From Selenomonadales bacterium (GTDB lineage: Bacteria > Bacillota > Negativicutes > Sporomusales > UBA7701), in the NCBI GenBank assembly GCA_018434945.1, contig JAHDOI010000031.1:1-64000 (forward strand): a stretch of DNA of 64,000 nt, read 5' to 3'. This document shows positions 50,501 to 58,236 of the stretch, piece by piece (positions within the stretch are counted from its first letter, which is position 1; each line of letters opens with the position of its first letter). Both the position numbers and the translations under genes were made by a program. A model generated the notes under the pieces. The model worked only from the letters and a program-made list of their open reading frames with translations. It had not been told where the DNA came from and ran no database searches.

Positions 50501-51652
50501 ATGCCGTTTCCGTTCCGGAATGTTCTGATCGTCACCGCCTCCGTGGGCGCCGGGCACGACCAGGCGGCCAGGGCGATCGGCGCGGAGATCGGGGCGCTTT
50601 ACCCCGCCGCGCGCGTTACGATCGCCGATTTCATGGGGGAGGAGAATTCGTACCTGAACGCGCTGCTTAAGGATACTTACCTGAAGATGATCAGCTTGTC
50701 GCCGCAGGTGTACGAACTGCTTTACCGCTGGTCGCAGACGCGCCAGCTGCCGGGTGTCCAGAATCTGCTCGCGCGGGCGATGAAGCGCAGCATGCGGCGG
50801 CTTTATGTCCGCTACCGGCCGGATCTGATCGTTTTCACCCACCCTTTTCCGTGCGGGGCGGCGGCTTATCTGCGCCGCAAGGGCAAGCTCGATGCGCCGC
50901 TGGTGGGGGTGGTCACCGATTTCAGCGCCCATCCGCTGTGGGTGTATGATGAGGTCGATCTGTATTTCGTGGCCGCCGGCGAGACGAGGAGCGAGCTTGT
51001 GCGGCAGGGGGTGGCGGCGGAACGCGTTTTTCCGACAGGCATCCCCATCGACGCGAGTTTCGGCCGGCTGCTCGACCGCTATGCGGCGACGCGGGAGCTG
51101 GGGCTGACGGCGCGCGAACCGACGGTGCTGATAATGGGCGGCGGCCTGGGGATCGGCCCGGTGGCCGACGCGGTCCGCAGTCTGGACGGCGTCGGCCGGG
51201 CGCTGCAGATCGTCGTCGTCGCCGGGCGCAACGCCGAGCTGCGGCGCGAGCTGCGGGCGATCGCCCCCGCCTCGCGCCACTCGATCGCCGCGCTGGGCTA
51301 TACCCGCAGGGTGAGGGAGCTGATGGCCGCGGCCGATCTGCTGATAACAAAGCCGGGAGCGCTGACGGTCAGCGAGGCACTGTCCGCGGGGCTGCCGATG
51401 GTGCTGGTCAGCCCGCTGCCCGGCCATGAGGAGGATAACGCCGCTTATCTCGTGGAACGGGGGGCGGCGGTGCTGCTGGCCGACGCGGGGGAGGCCGGAG
51501 CGACGGTGGCCGCTTTGCTGGACAGTCCGCAGGCTTTGGAGGAGATGCGCAGGCTGGCGCGAGGCCTCGGGCAGCCGTGGGCGGCGAGCGCCGCGGCCGG
51601 CATCATCGGCAGGCGCCTGGCGGCCCGCCGGGATGTCACGGCGGGGGTGTAA
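50501..51652 (+). CDS. MGDG-synthase/UgtP-type glycosyltransferase
   Basis: This 383-residue protein belongs to the GT28-related diacylglycerol glycosyltransferase group. It begins PFRNVLIVTASVGAGHDQAARAI (about 6-28), the usual start of an MGDG-synthase N domain, and has a C-terminal sugar-nucleotide domain (LIMGGGLGIGPVADAV, then DLLITKPGALTVSEALSAGLPMVL). Such enzymes add sugars to diacylglycerol at the membrane. ATG 50501 is preferred since GAGGTG lies only at 50485-50490. Confidence 0.85.
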   Translation: MPFPFRNVLIVTASVGAGHDQAARAIGAEIGALYPAARVTIADFMGEENSYLNALLKDTYLKMISLSPQVYELLYRWSQTRQLPGVQNLLARAMKRSMRRLYVRYRPDLIVFTHPFPCGAAAYLRRKGKLDAPLVGVVTDFSAHPLWVYDEVDLYFVAAGETRSELVRQGVAAERVFPTGIPIDASFGRLLDRYAATRELGLTAREPTVLIMGGGLGIGPVADAVRSLDGVGRALQIVVVAGRNAELRRELRAIAPASRHSIAALGYTRRVRELMAAADLLITKPGALTVSEALSAGLPMVLVSPLPGHEEDNAAYLVERGAAVLLADAGEAGATVAALLDSPQALEEMRRLARGLGQPWAASAAAGIIGRRLAARRDVTAGV

Positions 51653-51660
51653 GGGCGATA

Positions 51661-51692
51661 AAAAGGCTTCGCGTGTATGCGCGAAGCCTTTT
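51661..51692. terminator. Bidirectional terminator between convergent genes
   Basis: AAAAGGCTTCGCG..CGCGAAGCCTTTT is a symmetric hairpin between the glycosyltransferase and universal stress protein genes. Confidence 0.88.
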
Positions 51693-51728
51693 AATGCTTA
51701 TAAGGCTAAGGTTTTATCAACGTCCGAA

Positions 51729-52184
51729 CTAGTCCAGCTTCTCAGTACCCTTCACAATCAGCACCGGGCATGGCGCGTAGTGGACGAGGTGGTTGCTGAC
51801 GCTGCCGAGGAGGAGGCCGGTGACGCCGCTGAGGCCGCGGCGGCCCATGACGACGAGCGAGTAGTTTTCGTCGACGACCATATCGACAAGCTGTTTGCCG
51901 GGGGGGCCGTATTCAAGCCGGGTGGTCACTTTGCCGGGGAAGCCGGCGAAGATTTCCTCGGTTTTGGCGAGGATGGATTTGCCGGTGGCTTCGAGGTCCT
52001 GCATGACCGACAGGGGGATGGCGACGGTGTCCGGCATGCTGAAGGCGGGCAGGGCGTAGTAGTTCTGGACGATGTGGACGAGGGTGATGTTGCCGCCGAA
52101 TTTCTCCGCCACCGCCCGCGCAACTTTTGCGGCGTGGAGGGCCATGTCCGATCCGTCGGTGGGCACGAGGATGTTGTTGAACAT
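51729..52184 (-). CDS. Universal stress protein (UspA family)
   Basis: This 151-residue cytoplasmic protein of the Usp family has an N-terminal NNILVPTDGSDMALHAAKVA and a C-terminal ATP-binding G-2x-G-9x-G(S/N) loop in GRRGLSGVTGLLLGSVSNHLVHYAPCPVLI, so an ATP-binding form. Such proteins bind ATP and help under stress, without a defined reaction. ATG 52184 has AGGAGG just upstream on the minus strand. Confidence 0.92.
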   Translation of the reverse strand: MFNNILVPTDGSDMALHAAKVARAVAEKFGGNITLVHIVQNYYALPAFSMPDTVAIPLSVMQDLEATGKSILAKTEEIFAGFPGKVTTRLEYGPPGKQLVDMVVDENYSLVVMGRRGLSGVTGLLLGSVSNHLVHYAPCPVLIVKGTEKLD

Positions 52185-52292
52185 GTTTTTACCTCCTAAG
52201 CATCTTTTGCAAAGACTTTCGTTATCGCGGGGGGGATATCCTGCCGGGGCGGGGCGATATAACGCCCGGCGGCTTTTCGCCCGCCGACGGCT

Positions 52293-52323
52293 GCATAGTA
52301 TGCCGCCTGACGCTGTAATACTA
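52293..52323 (+). promoter_or_regulatory. Weak forespore-type promoter candidate of second SpoIID-like gene
   Basis: GCATA and AATACTA are separated by 19 bases, one more than in the other candidates. The -10 has one mismatch. Confidence 0.35.
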
Positions 52324-52347
52324 AGGGAAACGGAAGGAGGCACAGCG

Positions 52348-53301
52348 ATGCGTAAACAATTGTTTTTCATCCTCACGGTGTTGCTGGCGGCAGCCCTCGT
52401 GGCCGCCGGCTGTTCGATGTTCAAGGCGCCGCAGCAGAAGCCGGGCGGCCCGCAGCAGGCCGTGAAGGGGACGGAGCCGCAGATCACGGTGTATATGCAC
52501 GAGACGGGCGAGAAGAAGACGATGAAGATGGAGGAGTATATCGCCGGGGTGGTGGCCGGGGAGATGAAGCCCGATTGGCCGGTACAGGCGCTGGCCGCGC
52601 AGGCGATCGTCGCCAGGACGTTCACGCTGGAGGAGATCGAGAACAGGGGCGGCGTGCCGGAGCGCGGCACGCAGGCGTCGACGGATATCAAGGAGTTTCA
52701 GGCTTATAATGCCAAGGAAGTTAACGATAATGTGAAGAAGGCGGTGGAGATGACGCGGGGGATGGTGGCCGTTTACCAGGGCAAGCCGATCCGCACGTGG
52801 TTCCACGCCTCGGCCGGCGGCGTGACCGCGACGGCCAAGGAGGGGCTGAACTTCCGCGAGGCCGAGCCGCCGTATATTCAGTCGGTGCAGTCGCCCGACG
52901 ACCTGGCGCCGGCGGATGTGAAGACCTGGACGGCGTCGTTCGGCAAGCAGGAGGTCATGGCCACGCTGAGCAAGATGGGGCAGCAGGTGGCGTCGATCGA
53001 CAGTGTGGAGATCGGGGAGAAGGGGCCGTCGGGCCGGGCGACGACGCTGGTGTTCAATAAGAATGTGAAGGTTTCCGCCCCTGATTTCCGGGTGCAGATC
53101 GGCAGTACGGAGCTGAAGTCGATGCTGCTGGACAAAGTGAGCGTGGCGGGCGATAAGGTGACGTTCAGCGGCAAGGGCTACGGCCACGGGGTGGGCATGT
53201 CGCAGTGGGGCGCCCACAAGATGGCCAAGGAGGGCAAGAAGCCGGAGGATATCGTGAACCATTATTTCAAGGGGATCACGGTGGAGAAGCGGTGGCAGTA
53301 A
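52348..53301 (+). CDS. SpoIID/LytB-domain lipoprotein
   Basis: This 317-residue protein is a second SpoIID-domain protein, but it is anchored as a lipoprotein (lipobox LVAAGC, Cys22) rather than by a helix. The domain spans about 60-315, with MKMEEYIAGVVAGEMKPDWPVQALAAQAIVART, FHASAGGVTATAKE and GKGYGHGVGMSQWGAHKMA. It should act on glycan strands outside the inner membrane. ATG 52348 follows GGAAGGAGG. It lies just before the germination operon, divergent from a universal stress gene. Confidence 0.9.
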   Translation: MRKQLFFILTVLLAAALVAAGCSMFKAPQQKPGGPQQAVKGTEPQITVYMHETGEKKTMKMEEYIAGVVAGEMKPDWPVQALAAQAIVARTFTLEEIENRGGVPERGTQASTDIKEFQAYNAKEVNDNVKKAVEMTRGMVAVYQGKPIRTWFHASAGGVTATAKEGLNFREAEPPYIQSVQSPDDLAPADVKTWTASFGKQEVMATLSKMGQQVASIDSVEIGEKGPSGRATTLVFNKNVKVSAPDFRVQIGSTELKSMLLDKVSVAGDKVTFSGKGYGHGVGMSQWGAHKMAKEGKKPEDIVNHYFKGITVEKRWQ

Positions 53302-53347
53302 ACAGTTTCGGAGGCCGGAGCAATCCGGCCTCTTTAGTTCGTAGAAG

Positions 53348-53400
53348 TGCCAGGAAAGCTCCAGATGCGACGCCGCAGAATGGGCTTTATCGACAACCTG
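53348..53400 (+). repeat. Palindromic intergenic element, copy H (truncated)
   Basis: The two arms (AGAAAGCTCCAGATGC-like left arm and GCAGAATGGGCTTTATCGACAACC right arm) face each other with the tip lost, so it is about 53 bases. It precedes the gerA gene. Confidence 0.55.
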
Positions 53401-53477
53401 GGCGATCGGGGCTGTATACGGGGGGGGGCTTGGGAGAATAAGGTGTGTGAGGGGGACGGGAACGGTGCGGTTGGGCG

Positions 53478-55124
53478 ATGGGTAGAAGGAGAAGGCGGGT
53501 CGGCGATATCCTGCGGCTGTCGGCCAGTATCGCGCCGGCAGCGCTGACGGCGGCGGCCGGGCGGCTGCAGGGACTGAAGAGGCTGCTGGCGGGCAGCCAG
53601 GAGATCGTCGACGGCCTGGCGGATATCGCGGACAGGTTGCGCAAGGTGGCGGCGCCGCAGGGCGAGCCGTTCATTTTCACGACCGCGCTGGCAGAGAACG
53701 AGCGGCTGCTGCGGCAGACGTTCCAGGACTGCGACGATGTGAAGTTCCGGAAGTTCACGACCGCCGGCAAGAGCGGGCTGCTGGTCTATCTGGACGGGAT
53801 GGCGGATGTCGATCTGCTGGAGAAGCAGGTGCTCGAGCCGCTGCTGAAGCTGAAGGAGCCCGGACAGCTGGCGGATATGGAGACAATCGCCGGCCGGGTG
53901 CTGACAGCCGCGGCGGTGACGGTGGCGGGCGGCGCCGGCCCCGGGGTGGAGTCGGTGCTGACCGGCAACGCGCTGCTGCTGGTCGACGGCCTGGCCGCCG
54001 GAATGGTGGTCGGGGCGGTCAAGCATGTCAAGCGCGGCATCCAGGAGCCGAAGACGGAGGCGGTGGCCCGCGGGCCGCACGACGCATTCACGGAGACGCT
54101 CAACGATAATATCGTCCTCATCAGGCGGCGGGCGAGGGACGCCAACATCAAGGTGCGGATATTCCAGCTCGGCGAGCGGAGCAAGACGGCGGTTGCCCTG
54201 GTTTACGCCGCCGATCTCGTCAAGCCCGGGCTGGTGGCCGAGGTGGAGCGCCGCCTCAGCCGGATACGGACCGATCAGGTCCTGTTCGCGGCCCAGGTGG
54301 AGGAGTTCATCATCGACCATCCGTGGTCGCCTTTCCCGCAAACGTTCGTGACCGAGAGACCGGATTCCATGCTGGCGTCTCTCTACGAGGGGCGAGTGGG
54401 CCTGCTTGTCGACAACACACCCCACGCCATCGTCATGCCCTGCACGCTGCCTTCGCTGCTGCAGAGCGCCGAGGATTTCACCGTCCAGCCCGCGGTCGCC
54501 AGCCTGATACGCCTGACCCGTTATATCGCGGCCGTTTTAGGGATATTCCTGCCGGGGATGTATGTGGCGATCGTCTCATATAACCCGGGGATGCTGCCGA
54601 CGTCGCTGGCGATCAGTATCGCCGAGCTGAGGGCGCGGACACCGTACCCGGCGTTCATGGAGGTCATCATCATGGAGGTCATCCTGGAGCTTTTTCAGGA
54701 GGCGGTCCTGCGCATCCCGCAGAAAATCGCGCCGGCGGCGAGCATCGTCGGCGGTTTCGTCATCGGAACGACGATCGTCCAGGCCGGCCTGGTGAACGCG
54801 CTGCTGGTCGTGGCGACAGCCGGCACGGCGATCGCTTCTTATACGATGCCGTCTTATAATCTGGGGCTGGCGCTGCGCTGGCTGAGAATCCCGACGATCG
54901 TCGCGGCGGCGGTGCTCGGTGTTTACGGGCTGGTGCTGGCGTATCTGGCGATCGTCATCCACCTGTGCAGCCTGCGCAGTTTCGGCGAGTCCTTCCTGGG
55001 CGGGGTGTTCGACGTGACGGCGGCGGAGGATATGCAGGACAAGCTGGTGCGCGTGCCGGTGCCGCGGATGGGGTCGCGGCCGAAGGCTTTCGGACCGCAG
55101 GACCGTTCGCGGGTGGGGGACTGA
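53478..55124 (+). CDS. GerA-family spore germination protein (A subunit)
   Basis: This 548-residue membrane protein has a long N-terminal soluble domain (1-300) with segments such as ENERLLRQTFQDCDDVKFRKF and DNIVLIRRRARDANIKV, then about five or six membrane helices (320-510) and a short basic tail. GerA-type A subunits form the nutrient-sensing receptor in the inner spore membrane with GerB and GerC proteins. Here the three genes are in the standard A-B-C order with no gaps. The nutrient cannot be told from sequence. Confidence 0.93.
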   Translation: MGRRRRRVGDILRLSASIAPAALTAAAGRLQGLKRLLAGSQEIVDGLADIADRLRKVAAPQGEPFIFTTALAENERLLRQTFQDCDDVKFRKFTTAGKSGLLVYLDGMADVDLLEKQVLEPLLKLKEPGQLADMETIAGRVLTAAAVTVAGGAGPGVESVLTGNALLLVDGLAAGMVVGAVKHVKRGIQEPKTEAVARGPHDAFTETLNDNIVLIRRRARDANIKVRIFQLGERSKTAVALVYAADLVKPGLVAEVERRLSRIRTDQVLFAAQVEEFIIDHPWSPFPQTFVTERPDSMLASLYEGRVGLLVDNTPHAIVMPCTLPSLLQSAEDFTVQPAVASLIRLTRYIAAVLGIFLPGMYVAIVSYNPGMLPTSLAISIAELRARTPYPAFMEVIIMEVILELFQEAVLRIPQKIAPAASIVGGFVIGTTIVQAGLVNALLVVATAGTAIASYTMPSYNLGLALRWLRIPTIVAAAVLGVYGLVLAYLAIVIHLCSLRSFGESFLGGVFDVTAAEDMQDKLVRVPVPRMGSRPKAFGPQDRSRVGD

Positions 55125-55125
55125 C

Positions 55126-56244
55126 ATGGCCAATCTCGAAGTGAAGACGCGGATGTCGCCGCTGCAGCTGGCGATCGTGATCGCGATACTGATGATGGGC
55201 ATCTCCGGTCATGTGATGGAGCCCATCATGGAGGCGGGCGGCCACGGCACCTGGCTGGCGGTGCTGGCGGGGGCGGCGCTTTTCTACGGCGCGGCCTGGC
55301 TGATGATCAAGCTGGGGGAGCTGTTCCCGGACGAGAGCTTCGCCGAGTACCTGCCGCGCGTGCTGGGGCGGTGGCCGGGCGGCGCGGTGGTGTGGCTGTT
55401 CGTGTTCGCGACGTTCCTGTGGTCGGGCTTCGCGCTGCAGGGGGTGAGCCGGGAGATAACGTTTTTCATGTTCGACCGCACGCCTTTCGAGGTGGTCGAA
55501 GCCGGTATGCTGCTGGTGTGCGTGTACTGCTGCCTGCAGGACTGGGGGACGATACTGCGGGTGATCCAGTTCGTCTTCATCACCGCCCTGCCGCCGTGGC
55601 TGTTCCTGCTGGCGGTCAGTCTTCTGAGGTTCAGGTTCATAAACTTGCTGCCGCTGTGGCCGGAGGACGCGGCCGGGGTGGCGGCGGGGGCGCTGCACTG
55701 CTGGAATCTCTTTCAGGGGTACGAGTGCGTACTGCTGCTGCTGCCGCTCGTTTACAGGGGGAACGTCAGGCCGGCGAAGGCTGTGGCGGGGGCATTCGCC
55801 CTCGCCACCGGCGTATTTCTGCTGCGCGTCGTGCTGGACATCGGCGTGCTCACGCTGGAGGGGGCGAAGAACAGTTCATTCCCAATGCTGACGATCGTGC
55901 GGACGGTGGAGATCCCGGGCACGTTTCTGGAGCGGCTGGACACTTATTTCCTGGCCTTCTGGATGCAGGGGATATTCGCCAGTCTGACGCTGGCGCTGTA
56001 TATGATGGCCCAGTCGCTCGCGCTGCTGTACCGCTTCGCCGACCACCGGCCCTTCGTGCTGGCCCTGGCGCCGGCGCTGTTCATCCTCGGCGACGCCGCC
56101 CACCACGTGAGGGTGTTCGAGTGGCTGCGAACGGCGACGGAGTGGTCGGGGCTGGCATTCTCGCTGGGGGTGATGCCGCTGGTTTACGCGTTAGTCTTGT
56201 GGAGGAGGCGGAGCCGCGATGCCGGACAGGGCAAAGGGACGTAG
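55126..56244 (+). CDS. GerB-family spore germination permease (B subunit)
   Basis: This 372-residue membrane protein has about ten helices of the amino acid permease-like GerB/YndE family (MSPLQLAIVIAILMMGISGHVMEPIM at the start). GerB proteins bind the germinant within the receptor. It starts one base after gerA and overlaps gerC by 26 bases, indicating tight coupling. Confidence 0.93.
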   Translation: MANLEVKTRMSPLQLAIVIAILMMGISGHVMEPIMEAGGHGTWLAVLAGAALFYGAAWLMIKLGELFPDESFAEYLPRVLGRWPGGAVVWLFVFATFLWSGFALQGVSREITFFMFDRTPFEVVEAGMLLVCVYCCLQDWGTILRVIQFVFITALPPWLFLLAVSLLRFRFINLLPLWPEDAAGVAAGALHCWNLFQGYECVLLLLPLVYRGNVRPAKAVAGAFALATGVFLLRVVLDIGVLTLEGAKNSSFPMLTIVRTVEIPGTFLERLDTYFLAFWMQGIFASLTLALYMMAQSLALLYRFADHRPFVLALAPALFILGDAAHHVRVFEWLRTATEWSGLAFSLGVMPLVYALVLWRRRSRDAGQGKGT

Positions 56245-57445
56245 ACGGGGGCGGCGGGCGGTCCTGGCGGCCGTCCTGGCCGCCGTCTGCCTGCTGACGG
56301 CCGGCTGCTGGGACCGGGTGGAGATCCAGGACCGGGCGTTCGTGCTGGCGGTGGCGGTGGATGTGGCCGAGGAGGGGGCGGACAGGGAGCCCGGCAGGGC
56401 GAGGGTGGAGGGCTACGCCCATGCGGCGCCGGCCGACCGCTACCGGCTGACCTTCCAGGTGCTGCGGTTCGGTGAGGCGAAGGATGGGCAGGACAGGAAG
56501 GGGGGCGGCGGAGGGCGGACCTTCCTGGTGACGGGGCGGGGGCCGGCGATGCTGGAAGCGGTGCGCGACGCGCTGGGCGAGAGCAGCAAGGGGCTGTGGT
56601 TCGAGAACATGCAGGTGCTGATCTTGAGCCAGAAGGTGGCCGAGCGCCACGGACTGGCGCCGCTGTTGGATTTTTTCCGCCGCGACGGCGAGATGCGCGG
56701 CCGGGCCCAGTTATACATCACCCCGGGCGAGGCGGCCAAGCTGCTGGAAATCGCGCCGCCGTCCGGCGAGCCGGGCGGCGTCTTCCTGGCCAACGTGGCC
56801 AGGAGGAATCCCAAGGACATCCACCTGCCCACGGTGCGCACCGACATCAGTGCCGCCTCGATGGCGCTGGACAACAAGGCGGATATGATTATCCCGGCAC
56901 TGGAGGCGGCGGGCGGGACGATGAAGGTCAAGGGGACGGCGCTTTTCAAGGGGGATAAGTTTCTGGGCTACCAGGACGAGTATTTCATCCGGGGCGCGAG
57001 GTTCATCCGGGCGAACGAGAAATCGGTTGCCATCAGCTTCGAGTGCAAGGCCCATCCCGGGAGCGCGGTGACGTTCGAGCTTTTCCGCCACCAGACCGTC
57101 CTCACGCCCCACGTGGAAGGCGACAGGGTGCGGTTCACGCTCGATATCGCCATGCGGGGCAACCTGGACGAGATCCAGTGCAGGCACCAGCACGACACGC
57201 TGGACGCCGAGTATTTCGAAAAGGCGCAGAAGCTGGTGGCGGCCGAGGTGGAGCGCAGCATCAGGCACACGCTGGCGATCGCCCAGCCGCTGGGGTGGGA
57301 GATGTTCTTTTTCAAGCAGAGCCTGCGGGCTTATAAGCCGGGAGACTGGGAACGGCTCAAGGACCGCTGGGAGGAGATCTACCCGACGGTGCCGGTGGAG
57401 GTGAAGGTGAGGGTGTCGATCATCGGCGTCGGCGAGCATAAGTGA
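56219..57445 (+). CDS. Ger(x)C-family spore germination lipoprotein (C subunit)
   Basis: This 408-residue lipoprotein has lipobox LLTAGC (Cys30), followed by WDRVEIQDRAFVLAVAVDV, the hallmark start of Ger(x)C proteins, and the long mixed domain ending in VEVKVRVSIIG. The C subunit is the lipid-anchored part of the receptor. Its first 30 residues are unusually Arg-rich (KGRRRGRR). The ribosome binding site (GGAGGAGG) lies within gerB. Confidence 0.92.
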   Translation: MPDRAKGRRRGRRAVLAAVLAAVCLLTAGCWDRVEIQDRAFVLAVAVDVAEEGADREPGRARVEGYAHAAPADRYRLTFQVLRFGEAKDGQDRKGGGGGRTFLVTGRGPAMLEAVRDALGESSKGLWFENMQVLILSQKVAERHGLAPLLDFFRRDGEMRGRAQLYITPGEAAKLLEIAPPSGEPGGVFLANVARRNPKDIHLPTVRTDISAASMALDNKADMIIPALEAAGGTMKVKGTALFKGDKFLGYQDEYFIRGARFIRANEKSVAISFECKAHPGSAVTFELFRHQTVLTPHVEGDRVRFTLDIAMRGNLDEIQCRHQHDTLDAEYFEKAQKLVAAEVERSIRHTLAIAQPLGWEMFFFKQSLRAYKPGDWERLKDRWEEIYPTVPVEVKVRVSIIGVGEHK

Positions 57446-57450
57446 TTTAC

Positions 57451-57561
57451 GGCCGTTGATAAGCGAAACTTGGCCCGGGCGGTTAGCCCGGGCCTTAGTT
57501 GAGCTATCCGCGCCCGAGAGCGGAAAGCCCCCACCTTGCGTCTGGGGGCTTCTGAACGGCC
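57451..57561 (-). repeat. Palindromic intergenic element, copy I with altered centre (reverse orientation)
   Basis: Ends GGCCGTTGATAAG and CTTCTGAACGGCC are conserved. The centre is replaced: GGCCCGGGC..GCCCGGGCC (57472-57494) forms a separate hairpin in a terminator-like position, just after gerC. Confidence 0.75.
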
Positions 57562-57583
57562 GTTGCTATAGTAGGGCTATTTT

Positions 57584-57811
57584 TTAGACGAGCAAAAATT
57601 TGGCGGCAATGATGAAGGCGAGCAGGCCGGCGTAAACGGCGGCGACGCGGCGGGCCAGCCTGGCTTCGCGCGCCCTGGCGTTGTGCCTGGCGAGGATGCG
57701 GGAGAGGACATAGGCGGCTGCCGCTGTGGCCATGAAAACGAGCGGCAGTTCGAAGACGGTGACGTGGGTGAGGAGAAAGGCTGTTTTGTCCCAGAGGGCG
57801 GCGAAATCCAC
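57584..57811 (-). CDS. Small two-helix membrane protein
   Basis: This 75-residue protein starts at GTG 57811 behind AAGGAGG (minus strand). It begins DFAALWDKTAFLLTHVTVFELP, has one long hydrophobic helix (FELPLVFMATAAAAYVLSRIL), a basic loop with several Arg (HNARAREARLARR) and a second helix (VYAGLLAFIIAAKFLLV). A longer frame up to 57958 has no good start signal. The family is not recognised. Confidence 0.6.
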   Translation of the reverse strand: MDFAALWDKTAFLLTHVTVFELPLVFMATAAAAYVLSRILARHNARAREARLARRVAAVYAGLLAFIIAAKFLLV

Positions 57812-57862
57812 GGCGGCTGCCTCCTTGCGGCTTTTGGTATAGTATGGCCGCTTCGGGGGCTC

Positions 57863-57898
57863 GGCAACGGCCGAAATGTGTACTACTCCTCCGTTGCC
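57863..57898. promoter_or_regulatory. Inverted repeat between divergent genes
   Basis: GGCAACGG (57863-57870) and CCGTTGCC (57891-57898) are perfect 8-base arms 20 bases apart. The left arm overlaps a TTGCCG -35-like box (minus strand) whose TACTAT -10 lies 17 bases on, in front of the small membrane gene. It may be a shared operator. Confidence 0.4.
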
Positions 57899-57900
57899 CA

Positions 57901-57927
57901 GCATATACATAAACGAATTCATACGCG
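57901..57927 (+). promoter_or_regulatory. Possible sigmaE-type promoter of yabP
   Basis: GCATATA and CATACGCG with 12 intervening bases resemble a sigmaE promoter. yabP is known to be a sigmaE gene in Bacillus. The spacing is slightly short. Confidence 0.35.
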
Positions 57928-57941
57928 GGGAGGGGAGAGGG

Positions 57942-58223
57942 ATGCCGCTGGAGGACAAAACGCCGCGGTGGCGTCACCAGTTCACGCTTACCGACCGTGA
58001 GGATATGACGGTGGAGGGCGTGGTGGGCCTGGGCAGCTTCGACGAGAAGGAGATCGTGATGGAAACCGAGCAGGGGATGCTGACCGTGAGGGGCGAAGGG
58101 CTGAATATCAAGCAGCTCAACCTGGAGAAGGGCAATATCATGGTGGAGGGCACGGTCAGGTCGGTGGCCTATGACGACGAGGCGCGGCAGAAGAAAGGCC
58201 TCCTGGAGAGGCTGCTGAAATAG
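57942..58223 (+). CDS. yabP: Sporulation protein YabP
   Basis: This 93-residue protein has the YabP fold core, with FTLTDREDMTVEGVVGLGSFDEKEIVMET followed by LTVRGEGLNIKQLNLEKGNIMVEGTV and a KKGLLERLLK end. YabP works with YabQ in spore formation. ATG 57942 follows GGGAGAGGG; a longer frame from 57876 would begin in front of the promoter candidate. It opens the yabP-(transglycosylase)-yabQ-divIC group. Confidence 0.92.
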   Translation: MPLEDKTPRWRHQFTLTDREDMTVEGVVGLGSFDEKEIVMETEQGMLTVRGEGLNIKQLNLEKGNIMVEGTVRSVAYDDEARQKKGLLERLLK

Positions 58224-58236
58224 GGCGGGGTGCGGT

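Noticed and set aside
51708-51728. Half of a palindromic element near the Usp gene
   Set aside because: Only GGTTTTATCAACGTCCGA resembles the right arm; the left arm is missing, so it is too short to count.
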